35,141 bases of DNA from Burkholderiaceae bacterium (lineage in GTDB: Bacteria > Pseudomonadota > Gammaproteobacteria > Burkholderiales > Burkholderiaceae_C): the NCBI GenBank assembly GCA_016936875.1, contig JAFGXB010000134.1, positions 1-35,141 on the forward strand. The letters are read 5' to 3'. Shown here one piece after another: positions 26,721 to 35,141 of this stretch. A program made the position numbers and the translations under genes. The notes below the pieces were generated by a model that was not told the origin of the DNA, made no database searches, and was given only the letters and a program-made list of their open reading frames with translations. Position 1 is the stretch's first letter; every line of letters starts with the position of its first letter.

Positions 26721-28215
26721 ACGCTCTTGCAAACTGCACCTGCACCCTGAGCCCGCGGCCCGGCGTGTGTAGTGGCAAGTCGCTCAGTGTGATCTCGGCG
26801 TCGTGCTGGCGGGCAATTTCGCGCACGATGGCCAGGCCCAGGCCGCTGCCTTCGCTGCCGTTGTCGAGAATGCGATAGAACGGCTCGAACACCAGTGCGC
26901 GCTCGGCCTCGGGAATGCCGGGGCCGCTATCGTCCACCTGCAATTGCACCACGACTCTGGCACCCGGGCCGTCGGCCACGGCACTGCGCAAACGCAGGGT
27001 CACGCTGCCGCCGGGCGGGGTGTAGGTGATGGCGTTGTGCAGCAGGTTCTTGATCAGCTCGTGCAGCAGCAGGGCGTTGCCGCGCATGGGAAGTTTTGTG
27101 GGCGGGCTGTCGAACTCCAGGTCCAGGCCTTTGTCGAGAGCGAGCATGGCCAGCTCCTGCATGGCCTCGGCGGCGGGCTGGCGCAGATCAATCGTTTCAA
27201 ATACCGCGCGGGCCGCACCGCCCTGATTTTCGGCGCGGGTCAAGGCAAGGAGCTGGTTGACTAGGCGGGTGGTGCGCTCCACGCTGCGACCGATCTGCCG
27301 CAGGCTGGCGCGCAGTTCCTCGGGATCGGTTTCGCGCTGCGCCAGTTCGGCCTGCATACGCAGACCGGCCAGCGGCGTCTTGATCTGGTGGGCCGCGTCG
27401 GCGATGAAGCGTTTCTGCGTCTGCAAAGACTGCTGCAGGCGGGCGAACAGACTGTTGATCGAATCGACCAGCGGCGCAATTTCTTCCGGCGCCTCCCGCT
27501 CGTCGATCGGGCTGATGTCGTCGGCGCGGCGGCGGCGGATGCGCGCCTGCAGTTCGTTGAGCGGCGCGATGCCCTGCCCCAGTCCGAACCAGACCAGCAG
27601 GATGAAGATGGGCACGACGACAAACTGCGGCAGGATGACGCCCTGCACAATGTCGCGCGCCAGCCGTGTGCGCGCATCCATGCTCTGCGCCACCTGCACC
27701 AGCACCGGCACCGCCCGAGGCGCCCCGGCCGCAACGGGAGGCCACGCCCAGGCGGCGGCCAGCCGCACGCTGTGGTCGCCCATCTCGCCATCGCGCCACG
27801 ACACCGCCAACGGCCCCGAGGCGGCGTGGCTGGGCGGCAGCATCGCCGGTGACGGCAAACCCGCCGCCCCGGCCAGCAGCGCGCCGGACACGCTGCGCAC
27901 CTGATAGCCCAGAATGCCACCGGCCGGCGGCTGCCGCAGGGTCTGCTGCCACAAGGCCGACTGCACAGCGTCCTGCGCGCCCTGCGTCTGCACCTGCGCG
28001 GCGAGCTGCCTCAAGGTGTGTTCCAGCGCGGCGTCGTAAGGCCGTGCGGCAATGGCCTGCGCCACGAGGTAGGTGATGCCGATGGACAGCGGCCACAGCA
28101 GCAACATCGGCGCGAGCATCCAGTCGAGAATTTCGCCGAACAGCGAGCGCGGATGGCGTCTGCCGCCCCGCGCAGGTTCGCCTGCAACGCCCGGTTGCGG
28201 CGGCAGATCAGACAT
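26719..28215 (-). CDS. Two-component sensor histidine kinase
   Basis: MSDLPPQPG...; HAMP region; KRFIADAAHQIKTPLAGLRMQAEL H-box; N-box LIKNLLHNAITYTPPGG; G-box DSGPGIPEAE, GSGLGLAIVREIA. Confidence 0.92.
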   Translation of the reverse strand: MSDLPPQPGVAGEPARGGRRHPRSLFGEILDWMLAPMLLLWPLSIGITYLVAQAIAARPYDAALEHTLRQLAAQVQTQGAQDAVQSALWQQTLRQPPAGGILGYQVRSVSGALLAGAAGLPSPAMLPPSHAASGPLAVSWRDGEMGDHSVRLAAAWAWPPVAAGAPRAVPVLVQVAQSMDARTRLARDIVQGVILPQFVVVPIFILLVWFGLGQGIAPLNELQARIRRRRADDISPIDEREAPEEIAPLVDSINSLFARLQQSLQTQKRFIADAAHQIKTPLAGLRMQAELAQRETDPEELRASLRQIGRSVERTTRLVNQLLALTRAENQGGAARAVFETIDLRQPAAEAMQELAMLALDKGLDLEFDSPPTKLPMRGNALLLHELIKNLLHNAITYTPPGGSVTLRLRSAVADGPGARVVVQLQVDDSGPGIPEAERALVFEPFYRILDNGSEGSGLGLAIVREIARQHDAEITLSDLPLHTPGRGLRVQVQFARA

Positions 28216-28918
28216 CGGGCTTGACGGCCTCGCTGGTCGGCGTGGGGGCAGGAACAATTTTTTCCAGGCAGTAACCCAGGCCGCGCACCGTGGCGATGCG
28301 CACCGGTCCCACCTCGATCTTCTTGCGCAGCCGGTGCACATAGACCTCGATGGCGTTGGTGCTCACCTCTTCCCCCCAGACGCACAGATGCTCGACGAGC
28401 TGGTCTTTGCTCACCAAGCGGCCCGCGCGCTGTAACAGCACTTCGAGCAGGGTGAGTTCGCGCGCCGAGAGTTCCACCACATGGCCGTCGAGCGTGACCA
28501 CGCGGCCGGTGATGTCGTAGTGCAAAGGGCCGTGCTGGATGATGGCGCTGGCCCCGCCCATGCCCCGGCGCGACAGCGCCCGAACCCGCGCCTCAAGCTC
28601 CTGCAGGGCGAAAGGTTTGGCCATGTAGTCGTCGGCGCCCAAATCGAGGCCGCGCACCTTGTCTTCCACACTGTCGGCGGCGGTGAGGATGAGCACCGGC
28701 ACGGTGGTGCCGCGCGCGCGCAGTTTGCGCAGCACGTCAAAGCCCGACAGCCGCGGCAGCCCCAGATCGAGAATCAGCAGATCGAAGGAGTTGGATTGCA
28801 GCGCCGCATCGGCGCTGTTGCCATCGGCCACCTGATCGACGGCGTAGCCCAGCGCGCGCAGGGAACGCAGCAGCCCATCGGCCAGAACCCGGTCATCTTC
28901 GGCAATCAGAATCCGCAT
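28208..28918 (-). CDS. OmpR-family response regulator
   Basis: MRILIAEDDRVLADGLLRSLRALG...LLILDLGLPRLSG...LTAADSVEDKVRGLDLGADDYMAKPF; winged helix LTLLEVLLQRAGRLVSKDQL; 8-bp overlap with the kinase. Confidence 0.94.
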   Translation of the reverse strand: MRILIAEDDRVLADGLLRSLRALGYAVDQVADGNSADAALQSNSFDLLILDLGLPRLSGFDVLRKLRARGTTVPVLILTAADSVEDKVRGLDLGADDYMAKPFALQELEARVRALSRRGMGGASAIIQHGPLHYDITGRVVTLDGHVVELSARELTLLEVLLQRAGRLVSKDQLVEHLCVWGEEVSTNAIEVYVHRLRKKIEVGPVRIATVRGLGYCLEKIVPAPTPTSEAVKPDV

Positions 28919-28976
28919 GCTTGTCTCCGCGATGAACCGACTGCGCTGCCGTTGCGCTTCGGCGTTTCTGGGGATT

Positions 28977-30074
28977 TTAGGCCGCAGCCGCCTCGCGCCG
29001 CTGCAGCGAAACCGGCAGCGCCCCGGCGAGCTGCATCTGCAGGGTGCGCGTGGGGAAGGCAAACGCGACGCCGTGCCGGGCCAGCACGCGCATCAGGCCG
29101 AGATTGATGGCTTGCTGGGTGTTCATATACGCGGTGTAGTCGGACGTGTTCATCCAGTACACCACCTCGAAGTTCAGGCTGGAATCGCCGAAATCCTTGA
29201 AATGCGCGCGGTCGAAGCGGGCGTCGGGCTGCTGATCGACGATGGCTTTGACCATGGCCGGGATCTGCTCCATGGTGTCTGCCGGGGTGTCATACGTCAC
29301 GCCGAAGGCGAACAGGATGCGCCGCTCCTGCATGAATTTGTAGTTGCGCAGCCGCGCCTTGGTCAGATCGGTGTTGGAGAACACCACGATCTCCCCGCTG
29401 ATGGAGCGGATGCGCGTGGTCTTCAGGCCGATGTTTTCCACCGTTCCGGAGAAGTTGTCCACCACGACGAAGTGCCCGATCTGAAAGGGTTTGTCGAGCA
29501 CGATGGACAGGCTGGAGAACAGATCGCCCAGAATGTTCTGCAGCGCCAGGCCCACGGCAATGCCGCCCACGCCCAGACCGGCCAGCAGGGTGGTGACGTT
29601 GAAGCCGAGGTTATCGAGCAGCAACAGGAACACCAGCGACCACAGCACCAGCCGGGCGATGAAGCTCATCGCGGCCAGGCCGGTGGCGGTTTCGGGGTCG
29701 TGCGCGACGGCACGCTCGCGTGACACGCGAATCCAGAAGTCAAGAAAGCGCGAGACCCACAGGCCAATCTGCAAAAACAGGCCGACCGCCGCCAGCCCGA
29801 TCAGCCACTTCGCAGTGGTGGCGGGTAACACCAGACTCTGCGTCGCCGGGTACAGACCGATAAGAGCGGCCAACGGCAACCGCGTACCTTGCAAGGCACT
29901 CACCAAGGCGTCATCCCAACGATTGCTGGTGCGCGCGGCAAACGCCGCCAGCCACGCGATCAGAATCGGCTTGAGAATGGACACCGCAACCACCACAAAA
30001 ACGAGCCAGCCCAGTGCGATGAGCCCGTTTTGCAGGGAGTTGCCAAGGAACGTCAGGGAGAGCCATGCGGTCAT
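28977..30074 (-). CDS. MscS-family mechanosensitive ion channel (1)
   Basis: TTLLAGLGVGGIAVGLALQNILGDLFSSLSIVLDKPFQIGHFVVV...GTVENIGLKTTRIRSISGEIVVFSNTDL. Confidence 0.92.
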   Translation of the reverse strand: MTAWLSLTFLGNSLQNGLIALGWLVFVVVAVSILKPILIAWLAAFAARTSNRWDDALVSALQGTRLPLAALIGLYPATQSLVLPATTAKWLIGLAAVGLFLQIGLWVSRFLDFWIRVSRERAVAHDPETATGLAAMSFIARLVLWSLVFLLLLDNLGFNVTTLLAGLGVGGIAVGLALQNILGDLFSSLSIVLDKPFQIGHFVVVDNFSGTVENIGLKTTRIRSISGEIVVFSNTDLTKARLRNYKFMQERRILFAFGVTYDTPADTMEQIPAMVKAIVDQQPDARFDRAHFKDFGDSSLNFEVVYWMNTSDYTAYMNTQQAINLGLMRVLARHGVAFAFPTRTLQMQLAGALPVSLQRREAAAA

Positions 30075-30105
30075 TGCGCAGCCTTTCACAAGAGAAATAA
30101 GGGGA

Positions 30106-31248
30106 TCAGGGGGTAAACGGCGGCATGTTCCGGGATGCCTCGCCAGTCGCGGTCGCCGCGTCATGCCACTGCATGCGACGACGGGGCAGATGCTGCGGCT
30201 GGGCGCGCTGCATGTAGGCAATCATGCCTTCGCGGATGCGGCAGCGCAGCTCCCAGGCGCGCGCCGAGTTGGCCGCGCTGACCAGAAAGCGCACCTGCAC
30301 CGCAGTTTCGGTGGCGTCGGTCACATGCACCAGAGCCAGACGGCCGTCCCAGTCGGGGTCGGCTGCGCACAGTCGCTTGAGTTCATCGCGCAGACACTCC
30401 ACCGGGGTGGCGTAGTCCACCCACAGAAACACCGTGCCCAGCAGACTGGCGCTGGTGCGCGTCCAGTTCTGGAACGGGTGTTCGATGAACCATTGCAGCG
30501 GCAGAATCAGGCGCCGGTCGTCCCATACACGGAAGACCACATAAGTGCCCGTGATCTCCTCCACCCGCCCCCACTCGCCCTCAACGATGAGCACATCGTT
30601 GATGCGGATCGGCTCGGTCATCGCGATCTGCAAACCCGCCAGCAGATTGCTCAGCACCGGGCGTGCGGCGAAACCCACCACCAGCCCGGCGATGCCCGCC
30701 GACGCCAGCAGGCTGGCGCCGATCTGCCGCACATCGGGAATGCTCATCAGCGCCACGGCCAGCCCGACGAGCAGAATCAGGAAGCTCAAGACGCGGGTGA
30801 GCACCCGGGCCCGAGTGAGCAGGCCACGCACGGCGAGATTGGCGTCGAGCAGGTTGGGATCGTCGGGCAGTTGCAGACCGCCGCGTCGCAGCACCACGAG
30901 ATCGCCGCCCGCGCGGACCAGACGCATGGCCAGCCAGGTCAAGGCGGCGATCAGCAACAGGTGCAGCGGGTGGATCGTCCAGGACGCGCTGCCCAACGCC
31001 GGCTTGAGCAGCGCCGCATCGATGCGCAGCACCAGCAACAGCCACGCCAGCCGCAGCGGGTTGCGCAGGCGAAGGTACAGAAACTGCCCGTTGCCCTCGG
31101 GCCCGCTCGCCCTCAGCAGCAGGCGCGCCGCCAGCATGAACAGGGGCGCCGCCAGCAGCGTGAGCATGAGCGCCTGCGCCTGGGCCGGATGGGTCGGCAC
31201 CCAGTGCCACAGCATCGTCCAGTTCACGTTCAGATCGCCTGCCATCAT
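30106..31248 (-). CDS. MscS-family mechanosensitive ion channel (2)
   Basis: MMAGDLNVNWTMLWHW...; GASLLASAGIAGLVVGFAARPVLSNLLAGLQIAMTEPIRINDVLIVEGEWGRVEEITGTYVVFRVWDDRRLILPLQWF. Confidence 0.9.
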   Translation of the reverse strand: MMAGDLNVNWTMLWHWVPTHPAQAQALMLTLLAAPLFMLAARLLLRASGPEGNGQFLYLRLRNPLRLAWLLLVLRIDAALLKPALGSASWTIHPLHLLLIAALTWLAMRLVRAGGDLVVLRRGGLQLPDDPNLLDANLAVRGLLTRARVLTRVLSFLILLVGLAVALMSIPDVRQIGASLLASAGIAGLVVGFAARPVLSNLLAGLQIAMTEPIRINDVLIVEGEWGRVEEITGTYVVFRVWDDRRLILPLQWFIEHPFQNWTRTSASLLGTVFLWVDYATPVECLRDELKRLCAADPDWDGRLALVHVTDATETAVQVRFLVSAANSARAWELRCRIREGMIAYMQRAQPQHLPRRRMQWHDAATATGEASRNMPPFTP

Positions 31249-31265
31249 CGGCTCCGCCCGGCCGC

Positions 31266-32747
31266 TCACTGCGCCCGCAACTGCGCGAACAGTTCGAGCA
31301 CGTGGCGGGTCCAGTGGGTGATGTCGTAACGGCTGATGAGCGCATCCATGCGCTGCATGCGCTCGCACTGTTCCTGGCGCGGCATGTCCAGCGCCCGGTC
31401 GATGGCGTCGTCCATCTGGCTGAGGCTGTAGGGGTTGACGAGCACGGCATCCTGCAGCTCCACGGCCGCGCCGGCGAACTCCGAGAGCACCAGCACGCCG
31501 CTCTCGTTCACATGCGCGGCGATGAATTCCTTGGCCACGAGGTTCAGGCCGTCGCGCAGCGGGGTGATCCAGCAGATGTCGGCGGCACGGTAATAGCTCA
31601 GCGTCTCCTCGAAAGGCATGGGCGTGGTCGAAAGCAGGATGGGCGTCCAGGTGAGCGATCCGTGATGGCCGTTGATGCGCCCGACGAGCTGCTCGATGTT
31701 CTGCTGCGCCCGCTTGTAGACCCGCATGCCGTCGGCCGCGGCCACCGCCGTCACCAGCAGCCGGACTCGGCCGTGCAACTCGGGACGGCGCACCAGCAGG
31801 CGCTCGAAGGCCAGCAGCATTTCGCGCGTGCCCTTGGCATAGTCCACCCGGCCGATCGACACGATGATGGTCTGCTCGGCCATTTCGCGGCGGATATGGG
31901 CCACCCGCGCCAGGTTGTCGGGCTTCTGCACCGTGCTGCGGATGAGGTCGGCGTGGGTGCCGATGGGAAAGGCGTCGATGCGCACCCGGCGCCCGCCCAC
32001 GGTGACCGACACCGGCGTGACCGGCTCGGACAGCGCGGTGCCGGTGGCCTGCAGTTCCGGATAAACCTTGCGCTCGACCAACCCGTCGACCTTGCACAGC
32101 GACTGCACCAGCGCGGCAAAGTTGCGGGCGTAGCGCGGCACGTGAAAGCCCACCAGATCGCAATCGAGCAACGAGGCCAGGATTTCGTCGCGCCAAGGCA
32201 GGATGTTGAACACGTCGGGCGCGGGAAACGGCGTGTGGTGGAAAAAGGCGATCTTCACATCCGGGCGCATCTGCCGCACGAAACCCGGCACCAGCCACAG
32301 GTTGTAGTCGTGCACCCAGATCACCGCCCCCGGCGCGGCCTCGGCACAAGCCGCCTCGGCAAACAGGCGGTTGACCTCACGGAACACGGCCCACTGGCAG
32401 TTCTCCGTGGAGTAGAGGGAGGGAAAGCTGTTGAGCACGGGCCACAGCGCTTCTTTCGAGACGACGTGATAGAACTGGCTGATCTGCTCGGGCGTGAGGG
32501 GTAGCCGCACCACCTCGTAGCTGCCATAACTGTCGTTCACCGTGATGCGGCGCTCGAACTTCACCGGCTTGCCCGCGGGCGATTTTTTCCACGCCACCCA
32601 GCTCGCCCGGTCCACCTGGCCAATGAAACCCTTGAGCGCTGGCACGATGCCGTTGGGACTCTTGTTTTCCTTCAGGACGATCTGGCCGTCCTCGCTGTGT
32701 TCCTCATACGGTTGTCTGTGATAGACGATGACCAGAGATGAAGCCAT
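31266..32747 (-). CDS. ggpS: Glucosylglycerol-phosphate synthase (GgpS-like; GT20 family, related to OtsA)
   Basis: [41 protein letters not shown]...ASWVAWKK...[18 protein letters not shown]...[13 protein letters not shown]...[17 protein letters not shown]...[15 protein letters not shown]. The N-terminal YHRxPY...SPNGI...STWVAWK-like pattern recalls cyanobacterial GgpS; immediate neighbours (HAD phosphatase, gpsA) agree. Confidence 0.78.
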   Translation of the reverse strand: MASSLVIVYHRQPYEEHSEDGQIVLKENKSPNGIVPALKGFIGQVDRASWVAWKKSPAGKPVKFERRITVNDSYGSYEVVRLPLTPEQISQFYHVVSKEALWPVLNSFPSLYSTENCQWAVFREVNRLFAEAACAEAAPGAVIWVHDYNLWLVPGFVRQMRPDVKIAFFHHTPFPAPDVFNILPWRDEILASLLDCDLVGFHVPRYARNFAALVQSLCKVDGLVERKVYPELQATGTALSEPVTPVSVTVGGRRVRIDAFPIGTHADLIRSTVQKPDNLARVAHIRREMAEQTIIVSIGRVDYAKGTREMLLAFERLLVRRPELHGRVRLLVTAVAAADGMRVYKRAQQNIEQLVGRINGHHGSLTWTPILLSTTPMPFEETLSYYRAADICWITPLRDGLNLVAKEFIAAHVNESGVLVLSEFAGAAVELQDAVLVNPYSLSQMDDAIDRALDMPRQEQCERMQRMDALISRYDITHWTRHVLELFAQLRAQ

Positions 32748-33489
32748 TGAAATCCCCCTGTTGATGAAATCGCGTCAGCGCGTCGAGCACTCCGGCGGCA
32801 CCCGGTTGCGCGCTGCGGTAAACGTTGTCGTGCGGTGTGATGGCATGCTCCAGCCCCGCTTCGCGGTTGCTCACGGCCACGCCGGTCAGCCCGGTCTGGA
32901 ACATCGACAGATCGTTGAGCGTGTCACCAGCCACCAGGGTGCGGTGTTCGGGCAGGCCCAGCGCCGCCAGAGTGCGCAGCAGAGTCGCGCCCTTCTGCAC
33001 CCCGCGCGGCAACACGTCGAAATACTGGTTATCCGACATCAGGGTGTCGAAACCCAGACGTCGCAGCTCGCTCGCCGCCACTTGCGCTGCCTCGGCACAG
33101 TCGTAGAAATAGGAACGCCTGCGCCCGCTGTAAAGCGGCTGAGGCTGCAACGTCGGATGCTGGCGGACGATGGCTTCGATCTGATACGGCGCGTCGCTGG
33201 GCCAGGCGGCGTCGAGCCAGTGGTCGAGCGCCGGAATGGAGGCGAAGTCGACGCCGGTCGCCACGCTGGTGCCGACATCGCCGATCACATGGTCGGGCTG
33301 CACCGGCAACTCACTCGCAAGTTGCCGCATGAAATCGAGCCCGCGTCCGCTCACAAAAATCAGCACAATCTCGCCGCGGCGCTGCGCGATCCAGTCATAC
33401 AGCGCCGCCCGCTGCGCCGCGCTCCCTCCCAGAAACGTGCCGTCGAGATCGGTGGCCAGAATGGTCTGTGGCATCGCTCCGCCTTTCAT
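32704..33489 (-). CDS. HAD-IIB family phosphatase, candidate glucosylglycerol-phosphate phosphatase
   Basis: ILATDLDGTFLGG HAD motif I, VSGRGLDFM, GDTLNDLSMFQTGLTGVAVSN motif IV; ATGA overlap with gpsA stop and 44-bp overlap with the ggpS start. Confidence 0.82.
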   Translation of the reverse strand: MKGGAMPQTILATDLDGTFLGGSAAQRAALYDWIAQRRGEIVLIFVSGRGLDFMRQLASELPVQPDHVIGDVGTSVATGVDFASIPALDHWLDAAWPSDAPYQIEAIVRQHPTLQPQPLYSGRRRSYFYDCAEAAQVAASELRRLGFDTLMSDNQYFDVLPRGVQKGATLLRTLAALGLPEHRTLVAGDTLNDLSMFQTGLTGVAVSNREAGLEHAITPHDNVYRSAQPGAAGVLDALTRFHQQGDFNGFISGHRLSQTTV

Positions 33490-34658
33490 TGCGCCTGCCG
33501 CGTCGTCGCGCGGGACAAAGAAGAACGCATGCCCTGCGCATCGCGCAGCGGCCGGTGCGCATGCACGCCAGAAGTCACGGGCAGGCCCAGGCCGTCGTCC
33601 TGACGCAGCGGCGCGTTCAACAAGTGTTCCAAGGCCACCGCCGCCGTCTGCCGCTGCCCCAGCACCTCGCGCACCGCAGCAGCCACATGAAGACACAAAC
33701 CCAGCCTGCGCTCCAGGCTTTGCACCGACTGGCAGCTCACCGCGCCCTCGGCCAGCTCGTCGCCCTGCCCCGCCAGCTCGCCCCGCCCCAACCGCATGCC
33801 CAGCCGGGTGTTGCGTGACTGCGCCGATGACGCGGTGAGAAACAGATCACCCGCACCCGCGCTGGACAGCAGGGTTTCGGGCCGCCCGCCCAGCGCCAGT
33901 GTGAGGGCGCGCATGTCCTGCAGGCCGCGGGTGAGAATGGCGGCACGTGCGTTCTCGCCCAGATCGCCGCTCATGGCCATACCGCAGGCGATGGCAATCA
34001 TGTTCTTCAACGCTCCGCCCACCTGCACGCCGATGGCGTCGTCCGTCACGTCGAGCTGCACCCCGCCGGCGGCAAAAGCCGCGCGCAGCCCGTCCGTCAT
34101 GCGCTGCGCAAGGCGCTGCACGTCCACCGCGTTGCGCAAGCGCAGTGCGGGCAGGCCGACGGTCAACGCGGCAGGCTGCCCGCGCACCACTTCCTGCGCG
34201 AAGCTCGGCCCACCGATGGCGCCGATCAGCGCGTCGGATCGCAGCTCCTGCTGCAGCACCTGCGACATCAGCGCGCCGCTGTCGCGCTCGATGCCCTTGC
34301 AGGCAGCCAGCACCACGGCGCGCCGCTGCAGCAAGGGCGCGGCGGCCCGCGCCACCTCGCGCAGCGCGGCCGACGGCACCGCCATGAAAACGGCATCGGC
34401 ACCGTCGAGCACCTCGGCCATCTGGCTGCTCGCCTGCAGCCCCGGGGCCAGTGCCAGATCCGGCAGATGCCGCGGATTGCGCGCCTGGGTGGCGATGGCG
34501 TGGGTGAGATCGGGGCGCCGCGCCCACAGGCGCACCTCAAGCCCGCCGCGCCGCAAGGCGCAGGCCAGGGCTGTACCCCACGCGCCGGCACCGAGAATTG
34601 CAACGGTAGAAGGCCGAATCGGCGTTCCGGCGATGAATGAAGAAGCAGAGTTCTGCAT
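33486..34658 (-). CDS. gpsA: NAD(P)H-dependent glycerol-3-phosphate dehydrogenase
   Basis: MQNSASSFIAGTPIRPSTVAILGAGAWGTALACALRRGG, GGPSFAQEVVRGQPAALTVG, GGALKNMIAIACGMAMSGDLGENARAAILTRGLQDM, SSAGAGDLFLTASSAQSRNTRLG. Confidence 0.93.
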   Translation of the reverse strand: MQNSASSFIAGTPIRPSTVAILGAGAWGTALACALRRGGLEVRLWARRPDLTHAIATQARNPRHLPDLALAPGLQASSQMAEVLDGADAVFMAVPSAALREVARAAAPLLQRRAVVLAACKGIERDSGALMSQVLQQELRSDALIGAIGGPSFAQEVVRGQPAALTVGLPALRLRNAVDVQRLAQRMTDGLRAAFAAGGVQLDVTDDAIGVQVGGALKNMIAIACGMAMSGDLGENARAAILTRGLQDMRALTLALGGRPETLLSSAGAGDLFLTASSAQSRNTRLGMRLGRGELAGQGDELAEGAVSCQSVQSLERRLGLCLHVAAAVREVLGQRQTAAVALEHLLNAPLRQDDGLGLPVTSGVHAHRPLRDAQGMRSSLSRATTRQAQ

Positions 34659-34838
34659 GGACTCTCCCAAGGTCGTGAACAAGCTCGCGCTTGTCCGATG
34701 GCAGGACGCCCAGCAAGGGTGGACGTGGCGACTGGGGGCCGCGCGTGCAGACGCGACCAAAGGACATTCAGCATGAATGCCGTGAAACTCGGGGCCATTT
34801 GAAGCCCGCACGCCGCCCATGTGCCGGGCAGCAAATCC

Positions 34839-34858
34839 GCTGGCCTGCGCAGGCCAGC
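34839..34858. repeat. Perfect 20-bp palindrome
   Basis: gctggcctgcgcaggccagc is its own reverse complement. Confidence 0.85.
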
Positions 34859-34860
34859 TA

Positions 34861-34896
34861 CCGCAAGTAGAACTCGCTACTTACGGCATGTTTTTT
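34861..34896 (+). terminator. Possible plus-strand rho-independent terminator
   Basis: ccgcaagtag-aactcg-ctacttacgg (10-bp stem, one mismatch), then catg and tttttt. Confidence 0.4.
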
Positions 34897-34995
34897 GGTG
34901 ACTCGTTGATCCAAAAAGTTAATGGATAGATTGTAAAGCAAATTGACGATAATTTGAATTTCATTATCACTAAATTACTTGCAACTTTTGGGACG
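34887..34995. promoter_or_regulatory. AT-rich intergenic island upstream of the gpsA-ggp block
   Basis: catgttttttggtgactcg...aaaaagttaatggatagattgtaaagcaaattgacgataatttgaatttcattatcactaaattacttgcaac, markedly AT-rich against a GC-rich background. Confidence 0.4.
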
Positions 34996-35061
34996 ATTCG
35001 AGGTTGATCGCCGCAGCACCCGACGATCTGCCTAATCTGCTTGCGCGCACACGTCTCATGA

Positions 35062-35141
35062 GAAACACGCCGGGCCGCCCCAAGTGTTTCTCACCCCCTC
35101 GGGGGGCTGACGCGCAGCGGCAGGTCTGGGGGCGCTCTCAA
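35062..35141. repeat. Dispersed GC-rich repeat, copy 2 (may extend past window end)
   Basis: gaaacacgccgggccgccccaagtgtttctcaccccctcggggggctgacgcgcagcggcaggtctgggggcgctctcaa; matches 2536-2610. Confidence 0.75.

Noticed and set aside
30106-32349. 747-aa ORF ending in the MscS protein
   Set aside because: The N-terminal half is an alternative frame of the ggpS-like gene; the MscS gene begins near 31248.
29491-32504. Plus-strand ORFs 29491-31329 and 31302-32504
   Set aside because: Antisense to MscS and ggpS-like genes; no domain motifs.
31266-32747. Simple call as OtsA trehalose-6-phosphate synthase
   Set aside because: Same GT20 family, but the N-terminal pattern and the neighbours gpsA and HAD-IIB phosphatase fit GgpS better; needs a tree to settle.
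1-35141. CRISPR array, tRNA/rRNA, IS or prophage genes
   Set aside because: No regularly spaced repeats, no recognised RNA gene sequence and no transposase, integrase or phage ORF seen by reading; a tRNAscan/Rfam run would be needed to exclude small RNAs.

Overview
The window looks like a GC-rich betaproteobacterial (Burkholderiales, Thiomonas-like by inference) chromosomal segment with about 30 CDS. Left end: 3' part of prmC, then grxD, ubiX, ppk2. Next is a minus-strand cluster of Tat-exported ferritin-like protein, ECF sigma, anti-sigma and HIT protein, divergent from an octaheme tetrathionate-reductase-family cytochrome c with a membrane cytochrome b. A 1325-aa FAD/Fe-S oxidoreductase (DUF3683 type), an HD-GYP phosphodiesterase, an OmpA-like lipoprotein and a diiron ferritin-like protein follow. 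Then comes a W/Mo aldehyde:ferredoxin oxidoreductase operon (aorABC-like, a MoaD/ThiS-like protein and a small unknown protein). After that: an MGDG-synthase-like glycosyltransferase, an Ala-rich repeat lipoprotein with a strong terminator, a NitT/TauT-type ABC pair without a binding protein, a CDF transporter, and a PEBP protein. The right end is a minus-strand block: gpsA, HAD phosphatase, glucosylglycerol-phosphate synthase (GgpS-like rather than plain OtsA), two MscS channels, response regulator and histidine kinase. I read this block as a possible self-contained osmolyte synthesis and release locus. A dispersed GC-rich palindromic repeat occurs at both ends of the window, and one copy forms the C-terminal codons of the HIT protein. 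No CRISPR array, rRNA, tRNA or transposase was seen.
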